Shown here piece after piece: positions 36,296 to 45,489 of a stretch of 58,026 nucleotides of DNA. Source of the stretch: Gammaproteobacteria bacterium (GTDB taxonomy: Bacteria; Pseudomonadota; Gammaproteobacteria; Steroidobacterales; Steroidobacteraceae); the NCBI GenBank assembly GCA_003137095.1, contig PLET01000122.1:4883-62908 (forward strand). Direction: 5' to 3'. The notes under the pieces were generated by a model that worked only from the letters and a program-made list of their open reading frames with translations, was not told the origin of the DNA and searched no databases. Made by a program: the position numbers and the translations under genes. Positions within the stretch are counted from its first letter, which is position 1; every line of letters starts with the position of its first letter.

Positions 36296-36742
36296 TCAGG
36301 CGCGCGCGGCGCGATGAATCGCCTTGCGGATCCGGTTGTAGGTGCCGCAGCGGCAGATGTTGGTCATGGCCGCGTCGATGTCGGCGTCGCTCGGATGCGG
36401 TGTTTTCTCGAGCAGCGCCACCGCCGTGAGGATCATTCCCGACTGGCAATATCCGCACTGCGGAACGCTTTCGGCGATCCAGGCCTGCTGCACCGGGTGG
36501 CTGCGATCCTTCGACAGCCCCTCGATGGTGGTGATGGACTTGCCGGCGGCGGCCGCCGCGGTCAGCACGCACGTGCGCATCGGCGCGCCGTCGAGGAGCA
36601 CCGTGCAGGCGCCGCACAGTCCAATACCACAGCCGAACTTCGTTCCCGTGAGATTCAGCTCATCGCGCAGCACCCACAGCAGCGGCGTGTCCGCCTCGGC
36701 GTCGACCTCGTGTTGTTTGCCGTTGACCCGGATCGAGATCAT
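36296..36742 (-). CDS. 2Fe-2S subunit of a molybdenum hydroxylase (isoquinoline oxidoreductase type)
   Basis: This 148-residue electron-transfer subunit carries eight cysteines for two [2Fe-2S] clusters: the plant-type set in [16 protein letters not shown] with a further Cys in MRTCVL, and the helical set in QCGYCQSGM and ICRCGTY. It accepts electrons from the molybdenum subunit encoded upstream. ATG 36742 overlaps the stop of that gene by four bases. There is no FAD subunit, as in IorAB-type enzymes, which pass electrons to the respiratory chain. Confidence 0.93.
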   Translation of the reverse strand: MISIRVNGKQHEVDAEADTPLLWVLRDELNLTGTKFGCGIGLCGACTVLLDGAPMRTCVLTAAAAAGKSITTIEGLSKDRSHPVQQAWIAESVPQCGYCQSGMILTAVALLEKTPHPSDADIDAAMTNICRCGTYNRIRKAIHRAARA

Positions 36743-38949
36743 GAGGTTCTCACTGCCGCATAGGTGAAATCGAGCTTCGACAGGGGCAGCGTACGCGCCC
36801 GCGTGCCGGTGGCCGCAAAGATGGCATTGGCGAGCGCCGGGGCGATGGGCGCGGTTCCCGGTTCGCCGATGCCGCCGGGCGCCTGCGCGCTCGGCACCAC
36901 GTGGCATTCGAAGCGCGGCATCTCGGCGAGCTTGAGCATCGGATAGTTGTTGAAATTGCTCTGCATCACGGCGCCCTTGTCGATGGTGATTTCGCCGCGC
37001 AGTGCCGCCGTCAGGCCGTACACCATGCCGCCCTCGAGCTGCGCCGTGATGTTGTCCGGATGGACGGCCACGCCGCAGTCGACCGCCGTCACCACCCGGT
37101 GCACGGTGATGGCCTTGTTCACGGCCGATAGTTCGACCACGGTGCCGATGAAACTGCCGTAGGCTTCGAACGCCGAGATGCCCAGATGGCGCCCCGGCGG
37201 CGGCCGCTCCCAGCCGGCCTTTTCCGCCACCAGATCCAGCACCTTCAGCTGGCGGGCGCCGCGCGGATGCTGGAGCAGCGCGCGGCGGAAGCGGTAGGGA
37301 TCCTGGCCGACGCCGTGGGCGACTTCGTCGATGAAGCTCTCGAGCATGAACGGATTGTGCGAATGGCTCACCGAGCGCCAGAAACCGAAGCGGATGCCGA
37401 TGTCCTTGTTGACCCCGGTCACCAGAAAATTCGGCAGCGCGTAATTGGTATCGACCACGCCGACGGTGTAGAGCGGTGCGCCCGGCCGCGGGCCGAAATT
37501 CGGCGCCGAGGCCGTGACCATGTTGCTCTCGAGCGCGGTCAGCTTGCCCTGCGCGTCCAGGCCTGCGCGAAAGCGGATCGCCGCCGCGGGCCGGTAAAAG
37601 TCGTGCTGGATGTCCTCTTCGCGGCTCCAGATCAGCTTCACCGGCCGCGAGGCGGCGCGCGCCGCCGCCACCGCCTGGGTCACGAAATCGGCTTCGCCGC
37701 GCCGGCCGAAACCGCCGCCGAGATAGGTGCTGTGCACGGTCACGCGCTCGGGCGGGCAATTGAGCACCGCGGCGGCGGCCTTCTGCGCCGCCTGCGGCGC
37801 CTGTGTCGAGCACCACACCTCGCCGCCCTGCGCATCCACCCGGGCGGTGCAATTCATGGGTTCCATGCAGGCATGCGCGAGATACGGCACCTCATATACC
37901 GCCTCGATCACGCGCGCGGCGCCGGCGAGCGCGGCACGGGCATCGCCGTCCTGGCGTGCCACGACCCCGGGCTCATCGAAGCCGGCGCGCAGCAGCGCCG
38001 AGACCCGCGCCGAATCGAGCGCCGCCAGGGGTCCCGGGTCGTAATCCACGGTGACCTTGTCGAGCGCCTTTCTTGCCTGCCAGTATTTGTCCGCCAGCGT
38101 GATCACGCCATCCGGCAGCGCCACGGTGGAGTGGTAGCCGCGCACGCCGGCGGCTGCGGCCGCGTCGAAGGATTTGAGCTTGCCGCCGAAGCTGGGGCAG
38201 GTCTTGACCGCGCCGTACAGCATGCCGGGCAGCACCGTGTCGATGCCGTAGCACGCGCCGCCGTCGACTTTCGCCGGCACATCCAGGCGTGCCGGCGAGG
38301 CGCCGATGAGCGCGAAGCTTGCGGTCTCCTTCAACACCGGCTGCTGCGGCACGTCGAGCGTGGCGGCCCGTGCTGCCACGCGGCCATAGCTTACGGTGCG
38401 GCCGCTCGGCCGGTGGGTGATCACGCTCTGCGCCGCCGAGCATTCAGTCGTCGGCACCTGCCACTCGAGCGCTGCCGCCTGCACCAGCATCTCGCGCGCG
38501 GCGGCGCCCACCTTGCGCAGATCCATATACCAGCCGCGTACCGAAAAGCTGCCCACCGTCATCTGGGTGCCGCTCAGGGGATTGTTGTACACGGCGGCGG
38601 CGGCGGCGTCCTTGACCGTCACCCGCCGCCAATCCCCGCCCAACTCTTCGAGGATGATCATGGGCATGGCCGTGTGGCCTCCCTGGCCCATTTCAACCGC
38701 CGGCGTGATCACCGTGATCTCGTCATTCTCGGCGATCTGCAAGAAGGCCGAGGGCGGCCGGATGCTGCGCCCGGCCGGGGCGACGCCGGGTGCCGGGGGC
38801 GTACCGGGCGTGGGCGCCGCGCCCTCGGCAGGCGCCGCGAGCGACGGCAGGCTGACGGCCAGGGCCAAGCCGCCGCCGGTGACGGCCGCCAGCCGCAGAA
38901 AATGGCGGCGGCTCACGGCTTGAGAGAGCTGATGCGGATCGTCAATCAT
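36739..38949 (-). CDS. Molybdopterin subunit of an isoquinoline oxidoreductase-type hydroxylase, Tat signal
   Basis: This 736-residue subunit holds the molybdenum cofactor and hydroxylates an N-heterocycle or aldehyde. A twin-arginine signal [11 protein letters not shown] precedes a hydrophobic segment, so the enzyme is exported folded. Family blocks are [40 protein letters not shown] and [17 protein letters not shown] with the catalytic glutamate. The 2Fe-2S subunit gene overlaps its end. Chaperone XdhC-like genes are not in the window. A ModE-type regulator elsewhere in the window shows that the organism manages molybdate. Confidence 0.93.
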   Translation of the reverse strand: MIDDPHQLSQAVSRRHFLRLAAVTGGGLALAVSLPSLAAPAEGAAPTPGTPPAPGVAPAGRSIRPPSAFLQIAENDEITVITPAVEMGQGGHTAMPMIILEELGGDWRRVTVKDAAAAAVYNNPLSGTQMTVGSFSVRGWYMDLRKVGAAAREMLVQAAALEWQVPTTECSAAQSVITHRPSGRTVSYGRVAARAATLDVPQQPVLKETASFALIGASPARLDVPAKVDGGACYGIDTVLPGMLYGAVKTCPSFGGKLKSFDAAAAAGVRGYHSTVALPDGVITLADKYWQARKALDKVTVDYDPGPLAALDSARVSALLRAGFDEPGVVARQDGDARAALAGAARVIEAVYEVPYLAHACMEPMNCTARVDAQGGEVWCSTQAPQAAQKAAAAVLNCPPERVTVHSTYLGGGFGRRGEADFVTQAVAAARAASRPVKLIWSREEDIQHDFYRPAAAIRFRAGLDAQGKLTALESNMVTASAPNFGPRPGAPLYTVGVVDTNYALPNFLVTGVNKDIGIRFGFWRSVSHSHNPFMLESFIDEVAHGVGQDPYRFRRALLQHPRGARQLKVLDLVAEKAGWERPPPGRHLGISAFEAYGSFIGTVVELSAVNKAITVHRVVTAVDCGVAVHPDNITAQLEGGMVYGLTAALRGEITIDKGAVMQSNFNNYPMLKLAEMPRFECHVVPSAQAPGGIGEPGTAPIAPALANAIFAATGTRARTLPLSKLDFTYAAVRTS

Positions 38950-38973
38950 CGCGGCGATCTCCTCGCCCCTAGT

Positions 38974-39318
38974 CTAGCGCGCCCGCAGACGCTGCGTAAT
39001 CACCTGCATGATGCTGAGCGCGAAGCGCGGCGTATGTTCCACCAGCCGCAGAAAGCGCTTCTCATCGATGGCGGCGATGCGGCAGTCGGCGGCGGCTATC
39101 GCCGTGGCGCTGCGCGGCAGGCCGTCGATCAGCGCCATCTCGCCGAACACCCCGCCGGACTCGACCCGCTCGATCACGGTACCGCGCAACACGATGTCGA
39201 CCGCGCCGTCGATGACGGCGAACATGAAGGATCCGGCATCGCCGTCGCGGAAAATCGTCTCGCCGGACTTGAACTCGCGGATGTCGGTTTCACGGCGTAG
39301 GATCTCGAAGGTCGGCAT
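38974..39318 (-). CDS. Stand-alone cyclic-nucleotide-binding domain protein
   Basis: The 114-residue protein is a single cNMP-binding beta roll. The phosphate-binding cassette reads GGVFGEMALIDGLPRSATAIA, which keeps the glutamate and arginine that hold cAMP or cGMP. No DNA-binding or kinase part is attached, so it probably acts through a partner. It lies 25 bases after (upstream in transcription of) the molybdenum-enzyme genes, with which it may be co-transcribed. Confidence 0.82.
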   Translation of the reverse strand: MPTFEILRRETDIREFKSGETIFRDGDAGSFMFAVIDGAVDIVLRGTVIERVESGGVFGEMALIDGLPRSATAIAAADCRIAAIDEKRFLRLVEHTPRFALSIMQVITQRLRAR

Positions 39319-39376
39319 GCGGGTCGTTTTCCTGGGTACTTGCCACGAAACCTACTACCTTAATGTTGAACTGATT

Positions 39377-40690
39377 TCAAACCCGTGACAGCAACCAGGC
39401 AGCTGCCACGCAGAACACCACGATTCCGAGCGGCGGCGCCCCCCAGCGCCGCAGCATCAGGAACCCGCCGAGGGCGATGGCTGAGTCAAGAGCGCCGCGC
39501 AGCGCCTGGTGCGAGATCGCACTCGCGCACACCGGATCGACGAGCGCAGCGGCCAGGATCCCCACCACGCTGGCGTTGATGCCGGCGAGCGCGGCACGAG
39601 CGCCCGGCAGCACCGCCAGGCGCCGCCAGTAATACGCTCCGGCCACCGCCGCGAGCAGCCCCGGCGTAAAGATGCCGATTACCGCAACCGCCCCCCACAC
39701 CGCGCCCGTCCCCGCGGCACCCGCCGCACCGAGCGACATGCCCGGTGCGCTCGCCGCACCGGCATAGGCCGCGAACGCGAATAACGGGCCGGGCAGCGCC
39801 TGCGCCGCGCCATAGCCTGCCAGAAAGGTGCCATCCGACAGCCAGCCCGCCGGCACCAGGGCATCTCGCAGCAGCGGCAGCACCACATGGCCGCCGCCGA
39901 ACACCAAGGCACCGGCGCGATAAAAAATGCTTGCCAGAGCGGTCAGACCCCGGGTGCTCGATGCCGCCGCGAGCGGCAATCCCAGCAACAGCGCCAGGAA
40001 AAGGCCGAGGGCGATTCCGGCGCCGCGCCCATCGGCGCTGCCTGCACCGCCTGCGCCGCCCTCGGGGCCGGCCGGCAGCGGCGGCCCGGGCAGGTTCCGG
40101 CACCACAAAACGCCGGCGATCGCACCCCCGGCGAGCACCCACAGCTGCAGGCGCGAGCTGCCCATGATCAGCAGGACTGCGGCGCCGAGCGCGGCGATGG
40201 CCGCACGTCGCGGATCCGGAGCCAGGGATTTCGCCATGCTCCACACCGCCTGCGCCACTACCGACACCGCCGCCAGCTTCAAGCCGTGCAGCACCGCCTG
40301 CACCGCGGCGCCGTGCAGCCGTGGTGCCAGCAGCGCGCAGCCAAACATGATCAGCGCCGAGGGCAGGGTGAACCCCACCCATGCCGCCAGGCCCCCGCGC
40401 CAGCCCGCGCGCCGGCGGCCGATCAGAAAGCCCACCTGGCTGCTGGTGGGTCCGGGCAGCAACTGGCACAGCGCTACGATGCCCGCGAATTCCTGGCCCG
40501 TGAGCCAGCGGCGCTGCTGCACGTAGCTGCGTTCGAAATAGCCGAGATGCGCGACCGGCCCGCCAAAGCTGTACAGGCCGAGTTGCAGCCCCGCCAGCAA
40601 CACTTGCGGCCAGGAGCCCCTGTCCTTGGCGGCCGGATTGTCGGTGGCGGCCGGACTGTCGGTGGCAGCGGGAGGGTCGGCGGGATTCAT
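39377..40690 (-). CDS. chrA: Chromate transporter ChrA
   Basis: ChrA exports chromate (or takes up sulfate-like ions). The 437-residue protein is of the long type with two homologous halves: GLQLGLYSFGGPVAHLGYF and LPGPTSSQVGFLIG in the first, FYRAGALVFGGGHVVLPLL and ALPGPLFAFAAYAG in the second. About ten transmembrane helices fit. The first 24 residues are low-complexity (AATDSPAATDNPAAKD), encoded by a short repeat, and may not be needed. It is 8 bases from putA on the same strand. Confidence 0.9.
   Translation of the reverse strand: MNPADPPAATDSPAATDNPAAKDRGSWPQVLLAGLQLGLYSFGGPVAHLGYFERSYVQQRRWLTGQEFAGIVALCQLLPGPTSSQVGFLIGRRRAGWRGGLAAWVGFTLPSALIMFGCALLAPRLHGAAVQAVLHGLKLAAVSVVAQAVWSMAKSLAPDPRRAAIAALGAAVLLIMGSSRLQLWVLAGGAIAGVLWCRNLPGPPLPAGPEGGAGGAGSADGRGAGIALGLFLALLLGLPLAAASSTRGLTALASIFYRAGALVFGGGHVVLPLLRDALVPAGWLSDGTFLAGYGAAQALPGPLFAFAAYAGAASAPGMSLGAAGAAGTGAVWGAVAVIGIFTPGLLAAVAGAYYWRRLAVLPGARAALAGINASVVGILAAALVDPVCASAISHQALRGALDSAIALGGFLMLRRWGAPPLGIVVFCVAAAWLLSRV
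40628..40663. repeat. 18-bp tandem repeat in the chrA 5' end
   Basis: GGCGGCCGGAYTGTCGGT occurs twice (40628-40645 and 40646-40663, one base different), followed by a degenerate third copy. It encodes the low-complexity Asp/Pro/Ala/Thr N terminus of ChrA and leaves the frame intact. Confidence 0.85.
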
Positions 40691-40697
40691 GGCCGCG

Positions 40698-43600
40698 TCA
40701 GCCGCCGAGATTCAGCAGCGACGTATTGCCGCCGGTGGCGGTGGTGTTGACGGTCAGGGTGCGCTCATCGGCGAATCGCGGCAGGTAATGCGGTCCGCCG
40801 GCTTTGGGTCCCGTGCCCGACAGGCCGCTGCCGCCGAAGGGCTGCACCCCCACCACCGCGCCGATCATGTTGCGGTTGACGTAGGTGTTGCCCACGCCGG
40901 TGTTGGCAAACACCTGACGCCAGAACGACTCGAGCCGCGTCTGCACCCCCAGGGTCAGGCCATAGCCGCTGTCGCGGATGGCGGCGAGCACCGCCTCGAT
41001 GTCGCGCGCGCGGTATCTCACCACGTGCAGCAGCGGGCCGAATTCCTCGCGCGTGAGCTGCGCCGCGCGGGTCAATTCGATCAGATGCGGTGCACAGAAG
41101 CTGCCGTGCGCATGCCGCTCATCCAGCGCGCAGGCCTTGAGCACGCGCGCCTCGCTGCGCATGCGCGCTACGTGCGCCGCGAGACTGCCCGCCGCTGCCG
41201 CCGTGATCACCGGCCCCACGTCGGTCTGCCACTGTGCCGGATCGCCGATGACCAGCTCATCCATGGCGCCGGCGATCATCTCGAGCACCGGCTCGGCGAT
41301 GTCCTCCTGCAGGAACAGCAGCCGCAGCGCCGAACAGCGCTGCCCGGCACTCGCGAAAGCCGAGTTCACCACATCGTCGGTGACCTGCTCCGGCAGTGCG
41401 GTCGAGTCGACGATCATCGCGTTCAGGCCGCCGGTCTCGGCGATCAGCGGCAGCAGCGCACCGCTGCGTGCCGCGAGCGCGCGATTGACGGTCTGCGCGG
41501 TGGCCGTGGAGCCGGTCAAGGCCACGCCTGCCAGGGCCGCCTGCGCGAAGGCCACCTCGCCGAACGGCCGGCCCTGCGCGGGCACGAACTGCAGCACCGC
41601 CGGCGGCACGCCCGCCTCGTGCAGCAGCGCGACGCAGCGCGCGGCGACCAAAGGCGTCGGCTCCGCCGGCTTCGCCACCACCGCATTGCCCGCCGCCAGG
41701 GCTGCGGTCACCTGGCCTGCGAATATCGCCAGCGGAAAATTCCACGGGCTGATGCACGCGAATACCCCGCGCCCCTCGAGCAACAGCTCGTTCGACTCCC
41801 CGGTGGGACCCGGGAGCCGCGCCGGTGCCGTGAAATTCTCGCGCGCCTGCCAGGCGTAATAGCGGCAGTAATCCACGGCCTCGCGCAATTCGGCGATGGC
41901 ATCCGGCAGGGTTTTTCCCGCTTCGTGCACCAGCAGCCGGTAAAAATCCGCGGCACGCGCCTCGAGCAGGCCGGCGGCGCGCTCGAGACAGGCGGCGCGT
42001 GCGGCGCCGCCGGCGCGGTTCCAGCCGCCCTGCGCCCGGGCGCCTGACTCGAAGGCGCGCGCGATCTCCGCCGGGGTGGCATCGCGCGAGTGCCCGAGCA
42101 CCTCGCGCCGGTCGGCCGGATTGGTGACCGCCCGGCCCGGATCGCCGCGCTGCTCGACTCCGTCGATGATCGGATCGGCACGCAGCGGCGCGGCCCCGGA
42201 CGTTGGCGCGGCCAGCGCGGCTGCGAGCGCAGCGAGCGCGCGCGGATCACCGGCATCCACGCCGCGCGAATTGCGTCGATCCGCGAACAAATCGGCCGGC
42301 AGCGCGATGCGCGGATTGGCCACGCCTTCGGCGCGCTCGAGCTCCGCCACCGGATCGCGCACGATGTCTGCAACCGCCACCTGCTCGTCCATGAAGCGGT
42401 TGATGAACGAGGTGTTGGCGCCGTTCTCGAGCAGCCGGCGCACCAGATAGGCGAGCAGATCCTTGTGCTCGCCCACCGGTGCGTACACCCGCACCCGCGG
42501 GAAGTCCGCCACCCGCCGCTGCGCCTCGGCGTACAGCAGCCCGCCCATGCCGTGCAGGCGCTGAAACTCGTAATCGGCGCCCGGGCGCGCCATCTCCAGC
42601 ACCGCGGCGATGCTGTGCGCGTTGTGGGTGGCGAATTGCGGATACAGGGCATCCGCGTGCGTGAACAGCCGGCCCGCGCAGGCGAGATAGGACACATCGG
42701 TGGTTACCTTGCGGGTATACACGGGGTAGCCGTCCAAGCCGCGCTCCTGGCCGCGCTTGATTTCGCTGTCCCAATACGCGCCCTTCACCAGCCGCACCGT
42801 CATGCGCCGCCCGTGCCGGCGCGCAAGCGCCGCCGCCCAGTCGATGACGTCGAGCGCGCGTTTGCCGTAGGCCTGGACCGCCATGCCCAGTCCGGGCCAG
42901 GCACGCGTGGCCGCATCCGCCGCCAGCGCCTCGACCACGTCCAGCGACAGGTCCAGCCGATCCGCCTCCTCGGCATCGACGGTGAGCTGGATGCCCACAG
43001 CGGCCGCGCGCCGCGCCAGATCGAGTGTCCGCGGCACCAGGCGGCGCATCACCAGCGCACGCTGCGTGAGCGCATAGCGCGGCTCCAGGGCCGACAGCTT
43101 GATCGAGATGCCCGAGATCTGATGGGCCGTACGCCTTCCGCCGCCGGCGGCGCCGATTGCGCCGATGGCGTGTTCATAGGAGGCGAGATAGCGCGCCGCA
43201 TCGCGCGCCGTGCGCGCCCCTTCGCCCAACATGTCGAAGGAGCACAGCGCCAGCGACGGCTCGGCCGCGCTGCGCGCGAGCGCCTCCTCGATGCTGCGGC
43301 CCACCACGAATTCCCCACCGATGATGCGCATCGCCCGGCGCACCGCCAATCGTACCGCCGGCTCGCCCGCCTTGCGCGTCAGGCGGCGCACCCAGCCGGT
43401 GGCATCTTGGCGGATGGTCGGATCGAGTTCGAGCATGCGGCCCGTGAGCATCAAGCCCCAGGTGGAGGCGTTCACGAACAGCGACTCCGAGCGGCCCGCG
43501 TGCGCGGACCAGTCTCCGCCCGCCAGTTGCTCGGCGATCAGCCGGTCTGCGGTCGCATCGTCGGGTATGCGCAGCAGCGCCTCGGCGATGCACATGAGCG

Positions 43601-43859
43601 CGATACCCTCCTGGTTCGACAGGCCGAATTCCTGCAGGAAGGCGTCCAGGAACGGCCGCTCGTCGCGCCGTGCCCGCGCGCCCTCGACCAGCGAGCGCGC
43701 CACCGCCACCGCGCGATGCCGCGCGCCGCCCGTCAGCTCGAGCGCGCCGAGCAGCCGCGCCACCGCCGCCTCCTCGGAGGAACTGCCGTGCTCGCGCACC
43801 GCGCCTCGCAACGCGTCCAATTCGTGGGCTCCGGCGGCGTCAACGTTCGGGGCGGACAT
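40698..43859 (-). CDS. putA: Bifunctional proline dehydrogenase / P5C dehydrogenase PutA
   Basis: PutA oxidises proline to glutamate in two steps with FAD and NAD. The protein has 1053 residues. The proline dehydrogenase part (about 100-470) has RLVKGAYWDSEIKRGQ and YAPVGEHKDLLAYLVRRLLENG. The aldehyde dehydrogenase part (about 510-1030) has the glutamate in AETGGLNAMIVDS and the catalytic cysteine in FASAGQRCSALRL. It lacks the N-terminal ribbon-helix-helix repressor of E. coli PutA, so it is the plain bifunctional form. ATG 43859 was chosen at the start of similarity; ATG 43880 is in frame. Confidence 0.95.
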   Translation of the reverse strand: MSAPNVDAAGAHELDALRGAVREHGSSSEEAAVARLLGALELTGGARHRAVAVARSLVEGARARRDERPFLDAFLQEFGLSNQEGIALMCIAEALLRIPDDATADRLIAEQLAGGDWSAHAGRSESLFVNASTWGLMLTGRMLELDPTIRQDATGWVRRLTRKAGEPAVRLAVRRAMRIIGGEFVVGRSIEEALARSAAEPSLALCSFDMLGEGARTARDAARYLASYEHAIGAIGAAGGGRRTAHQISGISIKLSALEPRYALTQRALVMRRLVPRTLDLARRAAAVGIQLTVDAEEADRLDLSLDVVEALAADAATRAWPGLGMAVQAYGKRALDVIDWAAALARRHGRRMTVRLVKGAYWDSEIKRGQERGLDGYPVYTRKVTTDVSYLACAGRLFTHADALYPQFATHNAHSIAAVLEMARPGADYEFQRLHGMGGLLYAEAQRRVADFPRVRVYAPVGEHKDLLAYLVRRLLENGANTSFINRFMDEQVAVADIVRDPVAELERAEGVANPRIALPADLFADRRNSRGVDAGDPRALAALAAALAAPTSGAAPLRADPIIDGVEQRGDPGRAVTNPADRREVLGHSRDATPAEIARAFESGARAQGGWNRAGGAARAACLERAAGLLEARAADFYRLLVHEAGKTLPDAIAELREAVDYCRYYAWQARENFTAPARLPGPTGESNELLLEGRGVFACISPWNFPLAIFAGQVTAALAAGNAVVAKPAEPTPLVAARCVALLHEAGVPPAVLQFVPAQGRPFGEVAFAQAALAGVALTGSTATAQTVNRALAARSGALLPLIAETGGLNAMIVDSTALPEQVTDDVVNSAFASAGQRCSALRLLFLQEDIAEPVLEMIAGAMDELVIGDPAQWQTDVGPVITAAAAGSLAAHVARMRSEARVLKACALDERHAHGSFCAPHLIELTRAAQLTREEFGPLLHVVRYRARDIEAVLAAIRDSGYGLTLGVQTRLESFWRQVFANTGVGNTYVNRNMIGAVVGVQPFGGSGLSGTGPKAGGPHYLPRFADERTLTVNTTATGGNTSLLNLGG

Positions 43860-43974
43860 GGGTGAAGTATAGGTAAGCATTTCCCACGATGCCCGCTCTT
43901 GCGAAAAAGGCGCAATTTATGGCCCTGATCGGCGCTCGAGCATCGGCGACTCGAGACAACGGGGGGGGCTTCGC

Positions 43975-45135
43975 GTGTTCAGGTTCGATCCTTATTCGCC
44001 GCTGGTGGACGCTGATCCGTTCCCGCTGTACAAGACGCTGCGCGACGAATACCCCTGTTTCTGGAGCGAGCAGGCCCAAACCTGGACCCTGTCGCGCTAC
44101 GCGGATATTCTCGCCGCCGGCCTGGATTGGAAGACCTATTCCTCGGCCAAGGGCAACCTCATGACCGAATTGCCGAACCGCGCCGGCGCCACCCTCGGCA
44201 CCACCGATCCGCCGCGCCACGACCGGCTGCGGGGGCTGATTCAGCACGCCTTCATGAAGCGCAATCTCGAGGGCCTGTCCGATGCGATCCGCGACATCGC
44301 CCGCGACCTGGCGCAGAGCCTGCGCGGCCGGCCGCGCTTCGACTTGATTGCCGATTTCTCCTCCAAGTTCACGGTGCGCGTGCTCATCGCCGCGCTCGGC
44401 TTGCCGCCCGGGGACGAGGACAGCGTGCGCGAGAAGGCCGTGCTCATGGTGCAGAGCGACCCGCAGACGCGCGCCAAGGGGCCGCAGCACATCGCCGCCT
44501 ACGCCTGGATGCAGGACTACGCCTCCAAGGTGATCGCCGAGCGGCGCGCGCATCCGCAAAACGACCTGATCTCCCTGCTCAGCACCGCCTGCATCGACGG
44601 CGACCGTCTCGATGAGCGCGAGGTGCTGCTCACCACGACCACGCTGATCATGGCCGGCGTCGAATCCCTCGGCGGCTTCATGGCCATGTTCGGATTGAAC
44701 CTCGCCGAATTCGAGGCCGCGCGCCGCGCCGTGGTCGCCGACCCCGCTCTGATCGGCGATGCCATCGAGGAATCGCTGCGCTTCAACACCTCCGCCCAGC
44801 GCTTCCGCCGCTGCCTGCAGAAGGACGTGACCCTGCACGGCCAGAACATGCACGCCGGCGACTTCGTCTGCCTCGCCTACGGCTCGGGCAACCGCGACGA
44901 GCGGCAATTCCCGGATGCCGACCGCTATGACGTGGGGCGCAAGCCGCGCCATCACCTGGGCTTCGGCGGCGGCGTGCATGCCTGCCTCGGCACGGCGGTG
45001 GCGCGCCTCTCGACGAGGATCGCCTTCGAGGAATTGCACAAGGCCGTGCCCGACTACCGGCGCACCGGCGGGCCGATGCATTGGATGCCCTCCTCGACCT
45101 TTCGCAGTCCCCTGCGCCTGGAGGTTGCGGCATGA
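43975..45135 (+). CDS. Cytochrome P450
   Basis: This is a soluble bacterial P450 monooxygenase with 386 residues. The haem-binding block is HLGFGGGVHACLG with C337 as thiolate ligand. The K-helix ExxR is ESLRFN, and DPPRHDRLR is the C-helix block. The I-helix reads AGVESLGG, with E-S where most P450s have D/E-T. The start is GTG 43975 after a G-run ribosome site. Its stop overlaps ligA (ATGA), so it is co-translated with an extradiol dioxygenase, which suggests O-demethylation or hydroxylation of an aromatic. No ferredoxin or reductase gene is nearby. Confidence 0.92.
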   Translation: MFRFDPYSPLVDADPFPLYKTLRDEYPCFWSEQAQTWTLSRYADILAAGLDWKTYSSAKGNLMTELPNRAGATLGTTDPPRHDRLRGLIQHAFMKRNLEGLSDAIRDIARDLAQSLRGRPRFDLIADFSSKFTVRVLIAALGLPPGDEDSVREKAVLMVQSDPQTRAKGPQHIAAYAWMQDYASKVIAERRAHPQNDLISLLSTACIDGDRLDEREVLLTTTTLIMAGVESLGGFMAMFGLNLAEFEAARRAVVADPALIGDAIEESLRFNTSAQRFRRCLQKDVTLHGQNMHAGDFVCLAYGSGNRDERQFPDADRYDVGRKPRHHLGFGGGVHACLGTAVARLSTRIAFEELHKAVPDYRRTGGPMHWMPSSTFRSPLRLEVAA

Positions 45136-45485
45136 TCTGCGGCGTCAATCGTCAGCCGGTGCCGGGCACCACCATTTTCGACGGCGAGCAGGCGCAGCGC
45201 GGCTATGCGCTCAACAAGATGACGTTTTCCTTCAACGACGCCGTCAACCGCCAGGCCTTTCTCGCCGACGAGGACGCGTACTGCGCGAAATTCGGGCTCG
45301 ACCCGGAGCAGCGCGAGGCGGTGCGCAAGCGCGACGTGCTCGCACTCATTGCGGCCGGCGGAAATGTCTATTATCTGGCGAAGCTCGCCGGCATCTTCGG
45401 GCTCGACATGCAGGACATCGGCGCGCAGCAGACCGGTGTGACCAAGGCCGAATTCCAGGCCCGACTGCAGGACGCCGCAGGATAA
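45132..45485 (+). CDS. ligA: Extradiol dioxygenase small subunit (LigA-like, protocatechuate 4,5-dioxygenase alpha)
   Basis: LigA forms the small subunit that covers the active site of the LigAB extradiol dioxygenase. The 117-residue protein reads PVPGTTIFDGEQAQRGYALNK at the start, then FLADEDAYCAKFGL and LIAAGGNVYYLAKLAGIFG, which are the family's helices. ATG 45132 overlaps the P450 stop. The large subunit follows after 4 bases. The true ring substrate could be protocatechuate, gallate or a related catechol. Confidence 0.9.
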   Translation: MICGVNRQPVPGTTIFDGEQAQRGYALNKMTFSFNDAVNRQAFLADEDAYCAKFGLDPEQREAVRKRDVLALIAAGGNVYYLAKLAGIFGLDMQDIGAQQTGVTKAEFQARLQDAAG

Positions 45486-45489
45486 GCCC

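Noticed and set aside
37186-39300. A 704-codon open frame on the plus strand opposite the molybdenum-hydroxylase genes
   Set aside because: Arg/His-rich composition without domains; the opposite strand encodes full family motifs and a Tat signal.
42090-43865. A 591-codon open frame on the plus strand opposite putA
   Set aside because: It is a GC-bias mirror of putA with no recognisable domain.
43982-43991. GGTTCGATCC, which looks like a tRNA T-loop
   Set aside because: No acceptor, D or anticodon stems surround it; it encodes RFDP at the start of the P450.
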